DNA of 64,000 bases from Taibaiella soli (GCF_003236175.1 NZ_QKTW01000022.1:434208-498207), one strand, 5' to 3'. Positions 44,743 through 53,890 are shown, counted from the stretch's first letter. Notes: generated by a model not told the origin, from the sequence alone. Numbers and translations: made by a program.

Positions 44743-45522
44743 TCATAGTTGTTGCGCAGCGCCAATGATAAAATCTGCTACTTTCTTAGGTTGCGAAACC
44801 ATTGGGATATGGCTCGATTTTAGTTCCAGTGTTTTGGCATTGATCATTTTTGCTTCTGCTTTTGCGAGATCAACGGGCACCATCTGATCGTCGAGACCGA
44901 TGATAAACCAAGATGATTTATCTTTCCATGAGGCTTTGGTAACCTTGGTAGTAGTGGCTTTTGCAGCCCATGGTGTTTGTGTGGCGTAAATTGTTTTGCG
45001 GGTTTCTTCTGGCAAATCTTGTGCGAAATACTGATCGATGCCTTTAAATGATAATGATAAGAAACCTGAAGCATCGGGTTTAAATTCGCTGCTGCCTGGA
45101 GCCGGAGGAAAAGCCTGTGTCACATCAATCACAGATTGCCCGTCATTCGGAACGAGTGCGCACACATAAAGTAATCCTGCAACTTTTGGGTCATTGCCTG
45201 CTTCTGTGATCACCATGCCGCCATAGGAGTGGCCTACCAGTAATACTGGGCCGTCCATCAATGCAATGGCACGTTTGGTGGCTGCTACATCATCTTCAAG
45301 AGACGTCAGCGGGTTTTGCACGGCGATGACATTATATCCTTTCGACTGAAGCATTGGTATGATGTTTGCCCAGCTGGATCCATCAGCGAATGCGCCGTGT
45401 ACCAGTACAATGTTTTTAACGCCTTTCATGGCTGGAGTTTTTGCGTTTGCATCTTGAGAAAGAGGCAGGATGGCCGTTGCAGCAAGCATGGCAATAGAAG
45501 CGAAATGGTTGATAAGAGACAT
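44743..45522 (-). CDS. Exported alpha/beta hydrolase
   Basis: The 259-residue protein has a signal peptide (cut near 'SQDANA-KT'). The hydrolase core has the oxyanion strand 'VLVHGAFADGSSW', the nucleophile elbow GHSYGGM (serine near residue 105), an acid region 'WFIIGLDDQMVP' and a C-terminal histidine in 'LKSSHIPMVSQP'. The pattern is that of the plant-esterase-like branch of the alpha/beta hydrolase family often seen in soil bacteria. The substrate is presumably a small ester. It lies 155 bp from the NmrA-like gene upstream on the same strand and may or may not be co-transcribed. Confidence 0.88.
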   Translation of the reverse strand: MSLINHFASIAMLAATAILPLSQDANAKTPAMKGVKNIVLVHGAFADGSSWANIIPMLQSKGYNVIAVQNPLTSLEDDVAATKRAIALMDGPVLLVGHSYGGMVITEAGNDPKVAGLLYVCALVPNDGQSVIDVTQAFPPAPGSSEFKPDASGFLSLSFKGIDQYFAQDLPEETRKTIYATQTPWAAKATTTKVTKASWKDKSSWFIIGLDDQMVPVDLAKAEAKMINAKTLELKSSHIPMVSQPKKVADFIIGAAQQL

Positions 45523-45677
45523 AAAATTGTTTTTTGGTTTGGTTTGATAATGCCCTTTTCTTTTTTAGAAAGGGTGGAATGTGTTTGTAAATAATCGCTG
45601 ATGGCCGATTGTTTGATGGAACTGATTTTTAATGCCGGAATCAAGACAGCAGACATCAGCGATGTGGTTTTCAGAAA

Positions 45678-46433
45678 CTAAACAGCGGTCTGTTTTTGAA
45701 ACCAGTCCTCGTATTTGATTTTGCCGAGACGGGCTTCAGGTCCGGGTAACAATGATTGGTCCGTTAATTCCGTTCCGAAATAAAGCGCATGGTGGTCCTG
45801 GATCAATTGTCTGGAGTCTTCAATTTCGTCGAGGTAGTAGCGGATCAGTTCGTACATAGGCATCGCAACAGGACCCGCGACTTCGATCATTTTGTTTTGT
45901 GGCGCATTTATTGCGATTTCTGCCAACGCAGCTACCGTCTCATCTGCGGCTATTGGTTGTACAGGGGCTGGTGAAATATGTACTTCTGCTCCGGTAGTTG
46001 CGGCCATGGCAATCCGGTCAGTGAATTCGAAGAATTGGGTGGAACGCAGGATGGTATGCGGAATGCCGGAATGACAAACCAGTTCTTCCTGTATGTATTT
46101 GGCGGCCAGATAATCACTGTCGGGTAAACGATCTGCACCAACTATAGACAACGCTACGTAGTGTTTGACACCGGCGCGCCGTGCTGCAGCAGAAATATTT
46201 ATGGTTGATTTTTCAAAGAACGCGATAGCTTCTTTATCAATTATTGATGGTGAATTTGAGACGTCGACGATAACCTGAGCGCCTTCAAGCACTTCGTCCA
46301 AACCTTCACCCGTAACGGTATTGATGCCATATTGCGGCGATGCAGGTACGATGGTATGGGCTGTCTCCTGCGTTAACTTATGGATCAGCTTTGAGCCGAT
46401 CATACCGGTTCCACCGATTACTACTATTTTCAT
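45678..46433 (-). CDS. NmrA-like NAD(P)-binding protein, paralogue A
   Basis: A 251-residue atypical short-chain dehydrogenase. The N-terminal dinucleotide site reads 'MKIVVIGGTGMIGSKL'. The catalytic tyrosine-lysine motif is absent, and the protein has 'HYVALSIVGADRLPDSDYLAAKYIQEELV' and 'YTILRSTQFFEF'-like segments typical of NmrA-type proteins. Family members act as redox sensors or as reductases of small molecules. The ATG at 46433 begins directly at the Rossmann strand, so the 15-codon upstream extension is rejected. It is highly similar along its length to the gene at 47444-48199, with two small genes between them, so a tandem duplication is likely. Confidence 0.88.
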   Translation of the reverse strand: MKIVVIGGTGMIGSKLIHKLTQETAHTIVPASPQYGINTVTGEGLDEVLEGAQVIVDVSNSPSIIDKEAIAFFEKSTINISAAARRAGVKHYVALSIVGADRLPDSDYLAAKYIQEELVCHSGIPHTILRSTQFFEFTDRIAMAATTGAEVHISPAPVQPIAADETVAALAEIAINAPQNKMIEVAGPVAMPMYELIRYYLDEIEDSRQLIQDHHALYFGTELTDQSLLPGPEARLGKIKYEDWFQKQTAV

Positions 46434-46489
46434 GATTTTAGTTTTTTTGATTGATGATGGAATATCGCTTCCGCGCACGAAGAAAAGCG

Positions 46490-46810
46490 TCAGCGCGTTG
46501 CAAGTGAAAGTGCCTGAACGATTGCTGTGGTGTGTTGAATCAGCAGGCAGGAAGTGGCGCCGAGCGCATCTAATAAAGTTCCTTTTATACCGGATGCGGG
46601 ATCTGAGATGGCGTAGAGTAATGCGTTGTTGTCAGCGCTGCTGTTGCAATCAAACCGATGCACTTCGTCAATCTGAAATTCCGCCGGATCAAAACGCATG
46701 TCCATTTCACCACAATAAAGACATACCATTTCTGTTTCCGCACTAAAATCAATGCTGTAACCTCTTTGACGCAGGTCTGAAATTGCTTCTTCGATTGATA
46801 GATAATTCAT
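46490..46810 (-). CDS. Small conserved Bacteroidota protein (PRPP-synthetase-labelled family)
   Basis: 106 residues, 'MNYLSIEEAISDLRQRGYSIDFS' then 'CLYCGEMDMRFDPAEFQIDEVHRFDCNSSADNNALLYAISDPASGIKGTLLDALGA'. This resembles a small family in Bacteroidota often labelled phosphoribosylpyrophosphate synthetase, although it is far too short to be that enzyme. The CxxC pair could bind zinc. The C-terminus runs about 20 residues past the usual family end. It starts at 46810, because the 17 residues to the upstream ATG look unstructured and not family-like. It is 56 bp upstream of NmrA paralogue A on the same strand and probably co-transcribed. Confidence 0.75.
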   Translation of the reverse strand: MNYLSIEEAISDLRQRGYSIDFSAETEMVCLYCGEMDMRFDPAEFQIDEVHRFDCNSSADNNALLYAISDPASGIKGTLLDALGATSCLLIQHTTAIVQALSLATR

Positions 46811-47055
46811 GATATTTGGGATTGGTGATTGTGATTTGTGATTGACTGGTGAGGTAGGCACAGTGCTCGCCGAATTAGTTGGATGTATACAGCCTTGTGG
46901 TAATCCAAATTAAAAGTGAATCACTATTCGATCCGCTTTATATTATTTAACACGGTTTCCTAAAAAAAACATTTTAGATGTTGATTTTTCAAGGATGCTT
47001 AGTTTGGCAGCACAGTAGTAGTGAAACCTAATCGAGCGACCGTCGCGAGCTGCCG

Positions 47056-47232
47056 TTATAAGTCTTCTTCGTTAAAATGCTCGTGTGGCATCAATGGCTG
47101 GTCTGTCATCCGGAGCGAATCATCCAAAAATTCACTGCCTTCCATCGTATTGTATTCCTGTTCTTGTTCAGGAATTACCTCTTCTTCGTTTTGTTCCGGT
47201 TTTGGACCCGGATTCATAAATAAGAAATGCAT
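47056..47232 (-). CDS. Small acidic protein, hypothetical
   Basis: A 58-residue frame with 'MNPGPKPEQNEEEVIPEQEQEY' and 'MTDQPLMPHEHFNEEDL'. It is strongly acidic, with proline and glutamine, and unlike the random translations around it. It may start at 47232 or at the ATG at 47217. I do not recognise a family. The longer frame to 47355 is rejected because its N-terminal 41 residues look non-coding. No motif is visible. It lies between the two NmrA paralogues on the same strand. Confidence 0.45.
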   Translation of the reverse strand: MHFLFMNPGPKPEQNEEEVIPEQEQEYNTMEGSEFLDDSLRMTDQPLMPHEHFNEEDL

Positions 47233-47275
47233 GACGTTAGATTTTAGAATTGTTTTGTAATGAAATTTGAAGAAT

Positions 47276-47435
47276 GTCTGCCACTTGTTGATCTGCCGTG
47301 TTGTTGACCGGTTTTCGTAAGGATCGTACGCCGGCGTAGGGATATCCATGTGCACGAACAGGTGGAAAGTGCACTCCCGTTACAACCGCCTCGGCAGACT
47401 GTCACCCGTCGTCTTCGTTTCAACGAGTGGCAGAC
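47276..47435. repeat. Inverted repeat flanking an unexplained 160-bp stretch
   Basis: GTCTGCCACTTGTTGA (47276-47291) and TCAACGAGTGGCAGAC (47420-47435) are reverse complements with one mismatch. They enclose 128 bp without a convincing frame, which has its own GTGCAC repeats near 47351 and 47371. It could be a remnant of a small mobile element or a structured RNA; neither can be shown. Confidence 0.45.
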
Positions 47436-47443
47436 TGAAAAGT

Positions 47444-48199
47444 TTAGGCTTTCTGCATTTGCAGGCTCAGCCATTTATCAAAATTGATAGCGCCGAGTTC
47501 CGCTTTGCCGGCAGGAACCAATGCCTCATGTGTTACCTCACCGCCAAAATATTCAGGGCGGCCATTGGCAATAACTTTGCGCGGGTCATTTGTTGCCGTC
47601 AGATATTTTTCAGCTACCTGATACATATCAAAGCGTTCAGGTCCGGCGATTTCAACAACGCCATTTGTAGGAGCGGCGAGTGCGTACTTCACTACAAATG
47701 CAGCTACATCTTCAGCCGCGATGGGTTGGAATTTTACATCGGAAAGATGCACTTCATTTCCTTGTGTTGCCTGGGTGGCAATACCACCCACAAATTCCAT
47801 GAATTGCGTGCTGCGAACGATTGTGTATGGAACACCAGATTGTTTAATCAGGTCTTCCTGTACTTTTTTGGCGCGCATATAACCAATGTTCTGCATGATG
47901 TCCATGCCAACGATAGACAATGCGACATGGTGTTTTACATCTGCGCTGATTTCCGCACCCAGCAGGTTGCGGCCGGCTGTCTGGAAAAATTCCAGTACTG
48001 CATTGTCTTCAAATGAAGGTGAGTTAGCCAGGTCAATGACAACTGATGTGTTCTTCATAGCTTCTGCTAAACCTTCGCCGGTAATGGTATTGATACCTGT
48101 GGTAGGAGAGGCTGCAATTACTTCATGTCCCTGTTGACGAAGTGCTGCTACTACTTTTGTTCCGATAAGGCCGGAACCGCCGATGACTACGATTTTCAT
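47444..48199 (-). CDS. NmrA-like NAD(P)-binding protein, paralogue B
   Basis: 251 residues, the same length as paralogue A and similar throughout: 'MKIVVIGGSGLIGTKVVAALRQQGHEVIAASPTTGINTITGEGLAEAM', 'HHVALSIVGMDIMQNIGYMRAKKVQEDLI', 'YTIVRSTQFMEFVGGIATQATQGNEVHLSDVKFQPIAAEDVAAFVV'. The glycine-rich nucleotide site is intact and the SDR catalytic tyrosine-lysine pair is not visible. Function as for paralogue A: redox sensing or reduction of an unknown molecule. Its promoter must lie in the 485-bp gap upstream, which contains several repeats. Confidence 0.88.
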   Translation of the reverse strand: MKIVVIGGSGLIGTKVVAALRQQGHEVIAASPTTGINTITGEGLAEAMKNTSVVIDLANSPSFEDNAVLEFFQTAGRNLLGAEISADVKHHVALSIVGMDIMQNIGYMRAKKVQEDLIKQSGVPYTIVRSTQFMEFVGGIATQATQGNEVHLSDVKFQPIAAEDVAAFVVKYALAAPTNGVVEIAGPERFDMYQVAEKYLTATNDPRKVIANGRPEYFGGEVTHEALVPAGKAELGAINFDKWLSLQMQKA

Positions 48200-48400
48200 G
48201 ATTCGATTTTAATTGTGATCGTTTACCTAGGTATGCCAAATCCGATGCCAATTATTTCAAATCGTTGAGCGTCAGTAGAATCGCTGTTTTAAGCTGTTCG
48301 TTTTTTCACTGTATTTAGTGAAATCACGAAGTCATTCCTTTTATTTAGTGATTTTCTGCAAAGTGGACAGTTGACGGTTGTGATTTCTGGTTTCGCCGCA

Positions 48401-48440
48401 TCTGATTTCGAGTTTAATACCCACGCTGTTTCACAAACTG
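48401..48440. repeat. Imperfect 40-bp direct repeat, copy 1 (copy 2 at 48590-48629)
   Basis: Both copies share CTGATTTCG, GTTTAAT and GCTGTTTCACAAA in the same order and spacing, with a handful of substitutions. The copies are 189 bp apart, with the perfect hairpin between them. Confidence 0.7.
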
Positions 48441-48554
48441 TTATTGGTAATGCAGGAAATGTCCCGGGTAAGGAGCGTTCTCACAAGTTGCAATAGATAT
48501 GGTTATTTATGAGTTTCACATTGAGGTAATACAAAAACACGGTCATCACGATGA

Positions 48555-48578
48555 GGTTCCAACAGTATTGTTGGAACC
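48555..48578. repeat. Perfect 10-bp hairpin with GTAT loop
   Basis: GGTTCCAACA (48555-48564) pairs with TGTTGGAACC (48569-48578) around a 4-nt loop. Neither strand has a T run after it, so it is not a standard terminator. It could be a regulator-binding palindrome. Confidence 0.6.
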
Positions 48579-48589
48579 GAAGTGGTTGA

Positions 48590-48629
48590 TCTGATTTCGC
48601 GTTTAATTCCCGCGCTGTTTCACAAATTA
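48590..48629. repeat. Imperfect 40-bp direct repeat, copy 2
   Basis: Second copy of the repeat at 48401-48440, just downstream of the hairpin and 56 bp from the end of the sigma-54 activator gene. Confidence 0.7.
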
Positions 48630-48684
48630 GGAGAAGAAGTATCCGGGTGTAATTTTTGCTGATTTATTACACAACTGTCCATTG

Positions 48685-51351
48685 TCAACTGTAATAATCT
48701 GCTTTCGTAATACCGAGTTTTTTCATTTTAGAATGAAGTGTATTGCCCGGAACCTGTAATATTTCCGCAGCGCTGCCGGCGCCCGAGATCTTACCGCCAC
48801 AGCGTTTGAGCGTTTCAATGATGTAATCCCGTTCTACTTCGTCGAGTGAACGGTTGAGCAGCAGCGCTTCGTTTTTTTTGTTTGTATCACCAGTCTCCGG
48901 AATATAGACGTCATCGAGATTGCCGTCTGTGGCCAGTAAAACACTGCGTTCTATTAAGTGTTCCAGTTCGCGGACATTTCCCGGCCATGTATAGGCGCGC
49001 AGTTTATGGATCACACCCGGCGCTACTTTTTTAATCTTGCGACCGGAATTGCGACTATGTTTCTGTACAAAAAAATGAATGAGTGCTTCAATATCTTCAG
49101 ACCGGTCACGTAGCGGTGGCAGATGAATCGGAAATACATTGAGGCGGAAATACAGATCAGCACGGAAGCGACCAGCTTTTACCTCCGCTTCCAGATCTCG
49201 GTTGGTAGCGGCGATCAGTCGCACGTCCACTTTAATGATTTGTTTACCACCGATGCGTTCCAGCTCTCGTTCCTGTATAATACGTAATAATTTTGCCTGC
49301 GCTTCCAACGGCAATTCGCCGATTTCGTCCAGGAAAAGTGTGCTGTTGTTTGCCAGTTCAAATTTGCCGATGCGTTTATCTATCGCACCTGTGAAAGCAC
49401 CACGTTCATGACCGAATAATTCACTTTCGATCAGACTGGCAGGCAATGCAGCACAGTTTACTTTCACCATTAATTTATCCCTGCGGGGAGATGCATAATG
49501 AATCGCCCGCGCTATCAGTTCTTTACCGGTGCCCGTTTCGCCGGTTACTAAAACAGTCGTATTAGAATCTGCAACCAAAGAAATCAGCTTGTAAACTTTT
49601 TTCATTGGCTCACCACTTCCTATAATTTCAGAGAAGTTGTGGATCGTTTTTATTTGCTCGGTGAGGTAATCGTTTTCTACCTCGAGTTTCTTTTTATAAG
49701 CTTCAAGTTTTTCATTTGCCTGGATGTTTGCGATGGCGATTGATATCTGCGCGCAAATACCTTTTACCAGTAAAGGGCTCAGCCTGTTGGCCAGCAGCCA
49801 GATGGTGCCGATTGCTTTATCGCCCACACGCAAAGGCAATGCATACATGTTTTTCAGGCCGGTCGCCTGCCATAGTTTCGCGTAATCGTTGCCGCTTTTT
49901 ATTTCTTCTTCTACACTAAACATAATACCACCATTGCTGGCGAGTACCTGTGCCGTATAAGTTTCATCAATGGTAATACGATGGTTGGCCATGCGGTCGA
50001 AATCTGCCTTGGCTGTGCCGAATAAGGTACGGTCAAACATAAATGGTGACAAGTGTATGCCATCATTTTCGATAACGCGAATCATCGCCAGCTGCGTGTT
50101 CATCGTTTTTTCAAGCACTCTGAAAATTGCTTGCTGCAAGTCATCTCGCGTGCGTACAAGCGTTATGTCGTGGCTAAAGTCGAGTAGAAAAGCCTGTTCT
50201 TCCTGCGTCTTCTTTATTTGTTCAATGGCCTGGATATTTCCGATGGCGATTGATATCTGCGCGCAAATTCCCTGAAGCAAGGGGATGTTGATGTCTTCGA
50301 TATGGAGTGTTAGAATGCCATGATTAGTTGCTCCATTGCGCAGTCGTATGCCCACCAGGTTTTTGACACCCATTTCCTTCCAGTGCCGGAGATAGGCAGA
50401 AGATATACCGCGTTCTATTTCCCGGTCTACGTTAAACGAAACGGGAATGGAGCTATTTAGAATGCGGTTCTGTAAACCATCATTGATTGGAAACCGGGAT
50501 TCCCGCAGCGCCGCTAGTATTTTGGGATTTTTGGTGTCTATATCGTAAACGTACGGGCTTGTCGTTGTGTTGTCTTCATTGATTTTTCGGATGACAAACC
50601 CACCGTCCGGATTTATTTTTTTGAACACCGTGCGAACAGCATTGGCCAGTTCCTCTTTGGTTCTGATGGTCGCGATTTCCTTGCTGAAATCTAACAGGAA
50701 TGATTTTTCTTTTTCCCTGTTCAGGATGTCGTCGTTTTTGATAATATTGGATACTGCACTGGAAATCTGTGGTACAATCCCCTTGATAACACTTCTGAAT
50801 TCATCGCTGAAACCTTCGGGTTGATCAGAATAGACGTGAAGAAACCCCATTGGTTTACCTTCTTTCATCAGCTTCGTCATCATTATTTCCCGAACACCTT
50901 TTTCGTAGTTGACCCGTAAAAAGGGTGGACTAGCCGGCTGGTCCATAATGTCTTTCAGTAAAAACGAAATTGGTCCGTCGGCAGCCAGTACCGCTTGTAT
51001 AAATGGCTCGTTAAGCCGGAAATGTGCATGTACCATTTCCTGGTAGCGATTATGGGAACGAATCGGAGAACCGTCGTTATCTAATAAAAACGGCGTATAG
51101 GTTTCGTCTTTATAATCGATCAGTGTCACAATTGTGTGACTGATATAGAACAGGCCTTTAATGCCTTCCTTGAAAAGTGTTATGAGATCATTTTTATCAC
51201 GAACCTTTGTAAGGTCGTTGCTCAGTGCCAGCAGAATTTCTTTTTCTCTTTTGTAATCTATTTCCTGCCGGACATTATTGGTCGTCTGGCCAGAAGTCTT
51301 TTTCCTGGTCTTTGATTCTTTTGGGATTGCGTTGGGCACTTCGTTTTTCAT
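48685..51351 (-). CDS. Sigma-54-dependent activator with three GAF domains
   Basis: An 888-residue NtrC-type activator. Three GAF-like sensor units lie at about 30-190, 205-380 and 385-555. Each opens with a similar helix ('[19 protein letters not shown]', '[18 protein letters not shown]', '[18 protein letters not shown]'). A short coiled coil joins them to the AAA+ domain (about 590-820): Walker A '[15 protein letters not shown]', the GAFTGA loop that contacts sigma-54, Walker B '[10 protein letters not shown]', and the arginine finger region '[14 protein letters not shown]'. The C-terminal helix-turn-helix is of the Fis type ('[23 protein letters not shown]'). It binds enhancer DNA and starts transcription with sigma-54 RNA polymerase when ligands reach the GAF units. 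Targets are unknown. Confidence 0.93.
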   Translation of the reverse strand: MKNEVPNAIPKESKTRKKTSGQTTNNVRQEIDYKREKEILLALSNDLTKVRDKNDLITLFKEGIKGLFYISHTIVTLIDYKDETYTPFLLDNDGSPIRSHNRYQEMVHAHFRLNEPFIQAVLAADGPISFLLKDIMDQPASPPFLRVNYEKGVREIMMTKLMKEGKPMGFLHVYSDQPEGFSDEFRSVIKGIVPQISSAVSNIIKNDDILNREKEKSFLLDFSKEIATIRTKEELANAVRTVFKKINPDGGFVIRKINEDNTTTSPYVYDIDTKNPKILAALRESRFPINDGLQNRILNSSIPVSFNVDREIERGISSAYLRHWKEMGVKNLVGIRLRNGATNHGILTLHIEDINIPLLQGICAQISIAIGNIQAIEQIKKTQEEQAFLLDFSHDITLVRTRDDLQQAIFRVLEKTMNTQLAMIRVIENDGIHLSPFMFDRTLFGTAKADFDRMANHRITIDETYTAQVLASNGGIMFSVEEEIKSGNDYAKLWQATGLKNMYALPLRVGDKAIGTIWLLANRLSPLLVKGICAQISIAIANIQANEKLEAYKKKLEVENDYLTEQIKTIHNFSEIIGSGEPMKKVYKLISLVADSNTTVLVTGETGTGKELIARAIHYASPRRDKLMVKVNCAALPASLIESELFGHERGAFTGAIDKRIGKFELANNSTLFLDEIGELPLEAQAKLLRIIQERELERIGGKQIIKVDVRLIAATNRDLEAEVKAGRFRADLYFRLNVFPIHLPPLRDRSEDIEALIHFFVQKHSRNSGRKIKKVAPGVIHKLRAYTWPGNVRELEHLIERSVLLATDGNLDDVYIPETGDTNKKNEALLLNRSLDEVERDYIIETLKRCGGKISGAGSAAEILQVPGNTLHSKMKKLGITKADYYS

Positions 51352-51541
51352 CGGTTGTGTTTCAATAAATAGCGCCTCTGCGGATGGTTTTCACGAAAAG
51401 GCGACCGACTTAAAGTTAACCCAAAATCTGCTTATAACATGATAAAGCGACGATGTAATAATTGCTGCTCGTGGCAGGAGTAATTTCTCGCGTTATTGTG
51501 AGGCACGAAATAATCTGCACGTAATATACCTGTACAATTCC

Positions 51542-52450
51542 TCAATGAAACGATTGCCGGAATTCAACCGGTGATTGGTTGGTTTTACTTTTGAAAAATT
51601 TATTGAAGGATTGCGGATAACCAAAGCCAAGATTGTAGGCGATTTCCGCAATAGAGCGATTGGTAGTAGACAACGAAGTCTTTGCTTTTTCAATCAGTTT
51701 TTGGTGAATATGCTGTTGTGTATTCATGCCGGTCAGCGTGCGTAACAGATCGCTCAGGTAATGTGGTGAAAGATGTAACTGGTCAGATAAATATTGCACA
51801 GTGGGTAATCCATCTGTAACTGCTTTATCGCTTTCGAAATAGCTATCCAGGATATTTTCGAGTTTTGATAAAACGTCGTGATTAGCGGTCTTTCTGGTAT
51901 TAAACTGTCTTTTATAAAAACGGTTGCTATAATTCAGTAACAATTCTATCTGAGAAATTACTACATCCTGACTGAAATCATCGATGCGTTCTTCCAGTTC
52001 TTCACCTATGATTTTAAAAACGGATAGCATGGTTTTTTTCTCTTTGTCGGAAAGATGCAGTGCTTCATTTGATGCATAAGAGAAGAAATGATACTTTTTG
52101 ATTTTTGCAGCTAGTGGATACGTTTGGAAAAAATCGGGATGAATGAAAAGATTAAACCCATCATACGCATCTGAGTCGTCCGGCGCTGCGAGTACTTGAT
52201 CCGGCGCAACAAACACCATTCCACCTTCTTCAAAATCATAATGACCTTGTCCGTATTTTATTTTGCCACGAACATCTTCCATAAATGAAATCTTGTAAAA
52301 ATGTAACAACAGATTAGCCGGAAAAGTTTCCTTCACTGTTTTTACATCACAATTGCGGATCAGGCTGACAAGCGGATGCAGTGGCTTCGGTAAACCGAGC
52401 AATTTGTGTAATGCAGAAATGGAATTAATATGGTGTGGTGTGTTTTCCAT
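51542..52450 (-). CDS. AraC-family transcriptional regulator
   Basis: The 302-residue protein has an N-terminal cupin-like ligand domain (about 30-160) and a C-terminal double helix-turn-helix (about 205-300): 'LSDQLHLSPHYLSDLLRTLTGMNTQQHIHQKLIEKAK' and 'SIAEIAYNLGFGYPQSFNKFFKSKTNQSPVEFRQ'. It lies downstream of the hydrolase gene on the same strand, with word repeats in the 148-bp gap, and is the natural candidate to control that hydrolase. Ligand unknown. Confidence 0.92.
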   Translation of the reverse strand: MENTPHHINSISALHKLLGLPKPLHPLVSLIRNCDVKTVKETFPANLLLHFYKISFMEDVRGKIKYGQGHYDFEEGGMVFVAPDQVLAAPDDSDAYDGFNLFIHPDFFQTYPLAAKIKKYHFFSYASNEALHLSDKEKKTMLSVFKIIGEELEERIDDFSQDVVISQIELLLNYSNRFYKRQFNTRKTANHDVLSKLENILDSYFESDKAVTDGLPTVQYLSDQLHLSPHYLSDLLRTLTGMNTQQHIHQKLIEKAKTSLSTTNRSIAEIAYNLGFGYPQSFNKFFKSKTNQSPVEFRQSFH

Positions 52451-52602
52451 TTGCGTTGTAAGTTGTACGTGTTAAGTTTTGTGTGATAAGTGTACGTGCT
52501 AAGTTGGTAAGTTACGAGTTTAAGCGTGAAGCATCAGATGCATTCTCTTGCATGTCTGACAACACATAACCTACAACTTAGTACGTACAACTTAAAACTT
52601 AC
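52447..52602. repeat. Intergenic word repeats, GTAAGTTGTACGT family, in both orientations
   Basis: GTTGTAAGTTGTACGTG, then TAAGTTTTGTG, GTGTACGTGCTAAGTTGG and so on run from 52447 to 52521. The reverse orientation (ACCTACAACTTAGTACGTACAACTTAAAACTTAC) fills 52561-52602. In between, GCATCAGATGCATTCTCTTGCATG is itself partly palindromic. A transcript would form a long hairpin between the hydrolase and AraC genes. Confidence 0.65.
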
Positions 52603-53543
52603 ATTTTAGTGAAGAATTGTTCCAGTTTGGTGACTGCCGGTATTACAAATCGTTCATTGTAATAAAGGTCCACATGCGTGGCGCCATCAATCACAAAAAG
52701 TTCCTTCGGTTCTTTCGCAACTTCAAGTGCATCTTCTGTCATCCATTTTGTTACCGCTTCCGAGCCTACAATCATGAGCAATGGACGTGGTGCAATCATA
52801 TCTGCAAAGCGGAATGCATCAAATCCTGCGATTTTGTCTACACTGCTCCAGGTAAAAGTTTTAGCCGAACGCGGATGTTGCCCCTGTTCCGTGCAATAGT
52901 ATTTCCATCCTTCATAAACGTGCAGCCCCATTGCTTTCGCTTGTTCTTCAGTTTCCGGAAATATCGGAAATGAACTTTCCTGCGCGCCTTTTGCAGTGGC
53001 GGTACGTGCCTGTGCTGCGAGGTACAGCATGTTTTGAATCACAGAAATATCTTGTGTGCCGTCGCCTCCGTTCCTGAATTGGCGGCCGACATCTGCTGCA
53101 GATACAGTTGCAATCGCTTTAATGCGGGGATCGGTAGCCGCTGCAGAAACCCCGTATCCGCCCGAAGCGCAGATACCTAAAACGCCTGTTCTGTCTGCAT
53201 CAACGATCTGTAACGTGCTCAGATAAGAAACAGCGGCTTTAATATCTTCTGTTCTTTGTGCCGGATCTTCCAGTCCACGCGGCATCCCTTCGCTTTCACC
53301 CTGGTAAGCAGCATCAAAAGTAAGCGTGACAAAACCGCGTTCTGCAAGTAGATGAGCATAAAGACCCGCTGTCTGCTCTTTGACGGCGGTGCCGGGGTGT
53401 CCAATGACTATCGCCGGTGATGGTGCCATTGGGTTTGCCGTTTGCGGCACATGCAGTATTCCTGCCAATTTTAAACCGTTTGATAAAAAGGAAACTTCCT
53501 GTGTTGTGAATCCGGATTTAACCGGTTTTGTGTTCGTGTTCAT
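52599..53543 (-). CDS. Alpha/beta hydrolase, dienelactone-hydrolase-like
   Basis: 314 cytoplasmic residues with 'PAIVIGHPGTAVKEQTAGLYAHLLAERGFVTLTFDAAYQGESEG' and the nucleophile region 'VLGICASGGYGVSAAA'. In the dienelactone-hydrolase-like group the nucleophile is often a cysteine in the sequence GxC; here both C (GIC) and S (CAS) are candidates, with the cysteine at the usual place. An acid in 'LLMIVGSEAVTKW' and a histidine in 'IDGATHVDLYY' complete the triad. The family acts on small esters, lactones or acyl groups. It is preceded by a 17-nt palindrome and followed by the AraC regulator. Confidence 0.88.
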   Translation of the reverse strand: MNTNTKPVKSGFTTQEVSFLSNGLKLAGILHVPQTANPMAPSPAIVIGHPGTAVKEQTAGLYAHLLAERGFVTLTFDAAYQGESEGMPRGLEDPAQRTEDIKAAVSYLSTLQIVDADRTGVLGICASGGYGVSAAATDPRIKAIATVSAADVGRQFRNGGDGTQDISVIQNMLYLAAQARTATAKGAQESSFPIFPETEEQAKAMGLHVYEGWKYYCTEQGQHPRSAKTFTWSSVDKIAGFDAFRFADMIAPRPLLMIVGSEAVTKWMTEDALEVAKEPKELFVIDGATHVDLYYNERFVIPAVTKLEQFFTKM

Positions 53544-53890
53544 GTTTTGTTGTATTGTGAATACAAAATTCTTTCATCATGGACGTGCAGATGTATCCAT
53601 AATACTGGTTGTATAAATCAAAACGGAGCAGCCAATGTTTTTTGAATAACCAACTCAAAATCATTTTGCCGTAGTCAGCAATTTTATAATTAAAGAATTG
53701 TTTTTTCCAGAAGCTCCATTGTGGTTTGGATAAACTTTGAATCTTAATTCAATGAATAGCGTGCAAATCAACGCGTATTATTACGCATCTTGGGCGATGA
53801 TAATATCATGAGTGCAATGGGTGTTTCGTCATCCGTTACAGTGATATAATCGCATCTTCCAAAAGAGCATTAATATTATAAAACGAGGAT
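53544..53890. other. Divergent promoter region
   Basis: These 347 bases lie between the hydrolase (minus) and the large secreted protein (plus). Apart from the palindrome at 53550-53566 nothing structured was seen. AT-rich and without a coding frame. Confidence 0.5.
53550..53566 (-). promoter_or_regulatory. 17-nt palindrome at the hydrolase start
   Basis: TTGTATT-GTG-AATACAA is a perfect palindrome seven bases upstream of the hydrolase start codon at 53543. Position and symmetry suggest an operator overlapping the leader. The AraC protein one gene downstream is one candidate binder, although AraC sites are usually direct repeats. Confidence 0.5.

Larger units (their letters stand above)
48200..48684. 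other. 485-bp intergenic region rich in repeats
   Basis: No open frame. It contains a 40-bp imperfect direct repeat, a perfect 10-bp hairpin, two GTTGAC/GTCAAC word clusters (about 48364-48380 and 48668-48692), and two TTGGCAT words 14 bp apart about 30-55 bp upstream of NmrA paralogue B. The two TTGGCAT words do not fit the -24/-12 spacing of sigma-54 exactly. Confidence 0.6.

Noticed and set aside
46490..46810. True phosphoribosylpyrophosphate synthetase
   Set aside because: At 106 residues it is about a third of that enzyme's length and lacks its PRPP-binding motif; the label in the family is probably a propagated error.
47348..48016. 222-codon plus-strand frame opposite NmrA paralogue B
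   Set aside because: The minus-strand gene has clear family motifs over the same bases; the plus-strand translation shows none.
48225..48256. Sigma-54 promoter upstream of NmrA paralogue B (two TTGGCAT words on the minus strand)
   Set aside because: The GG and GC doublets are 13 rather than 11 bases apart, so the -24/-12 spacing is wrong.
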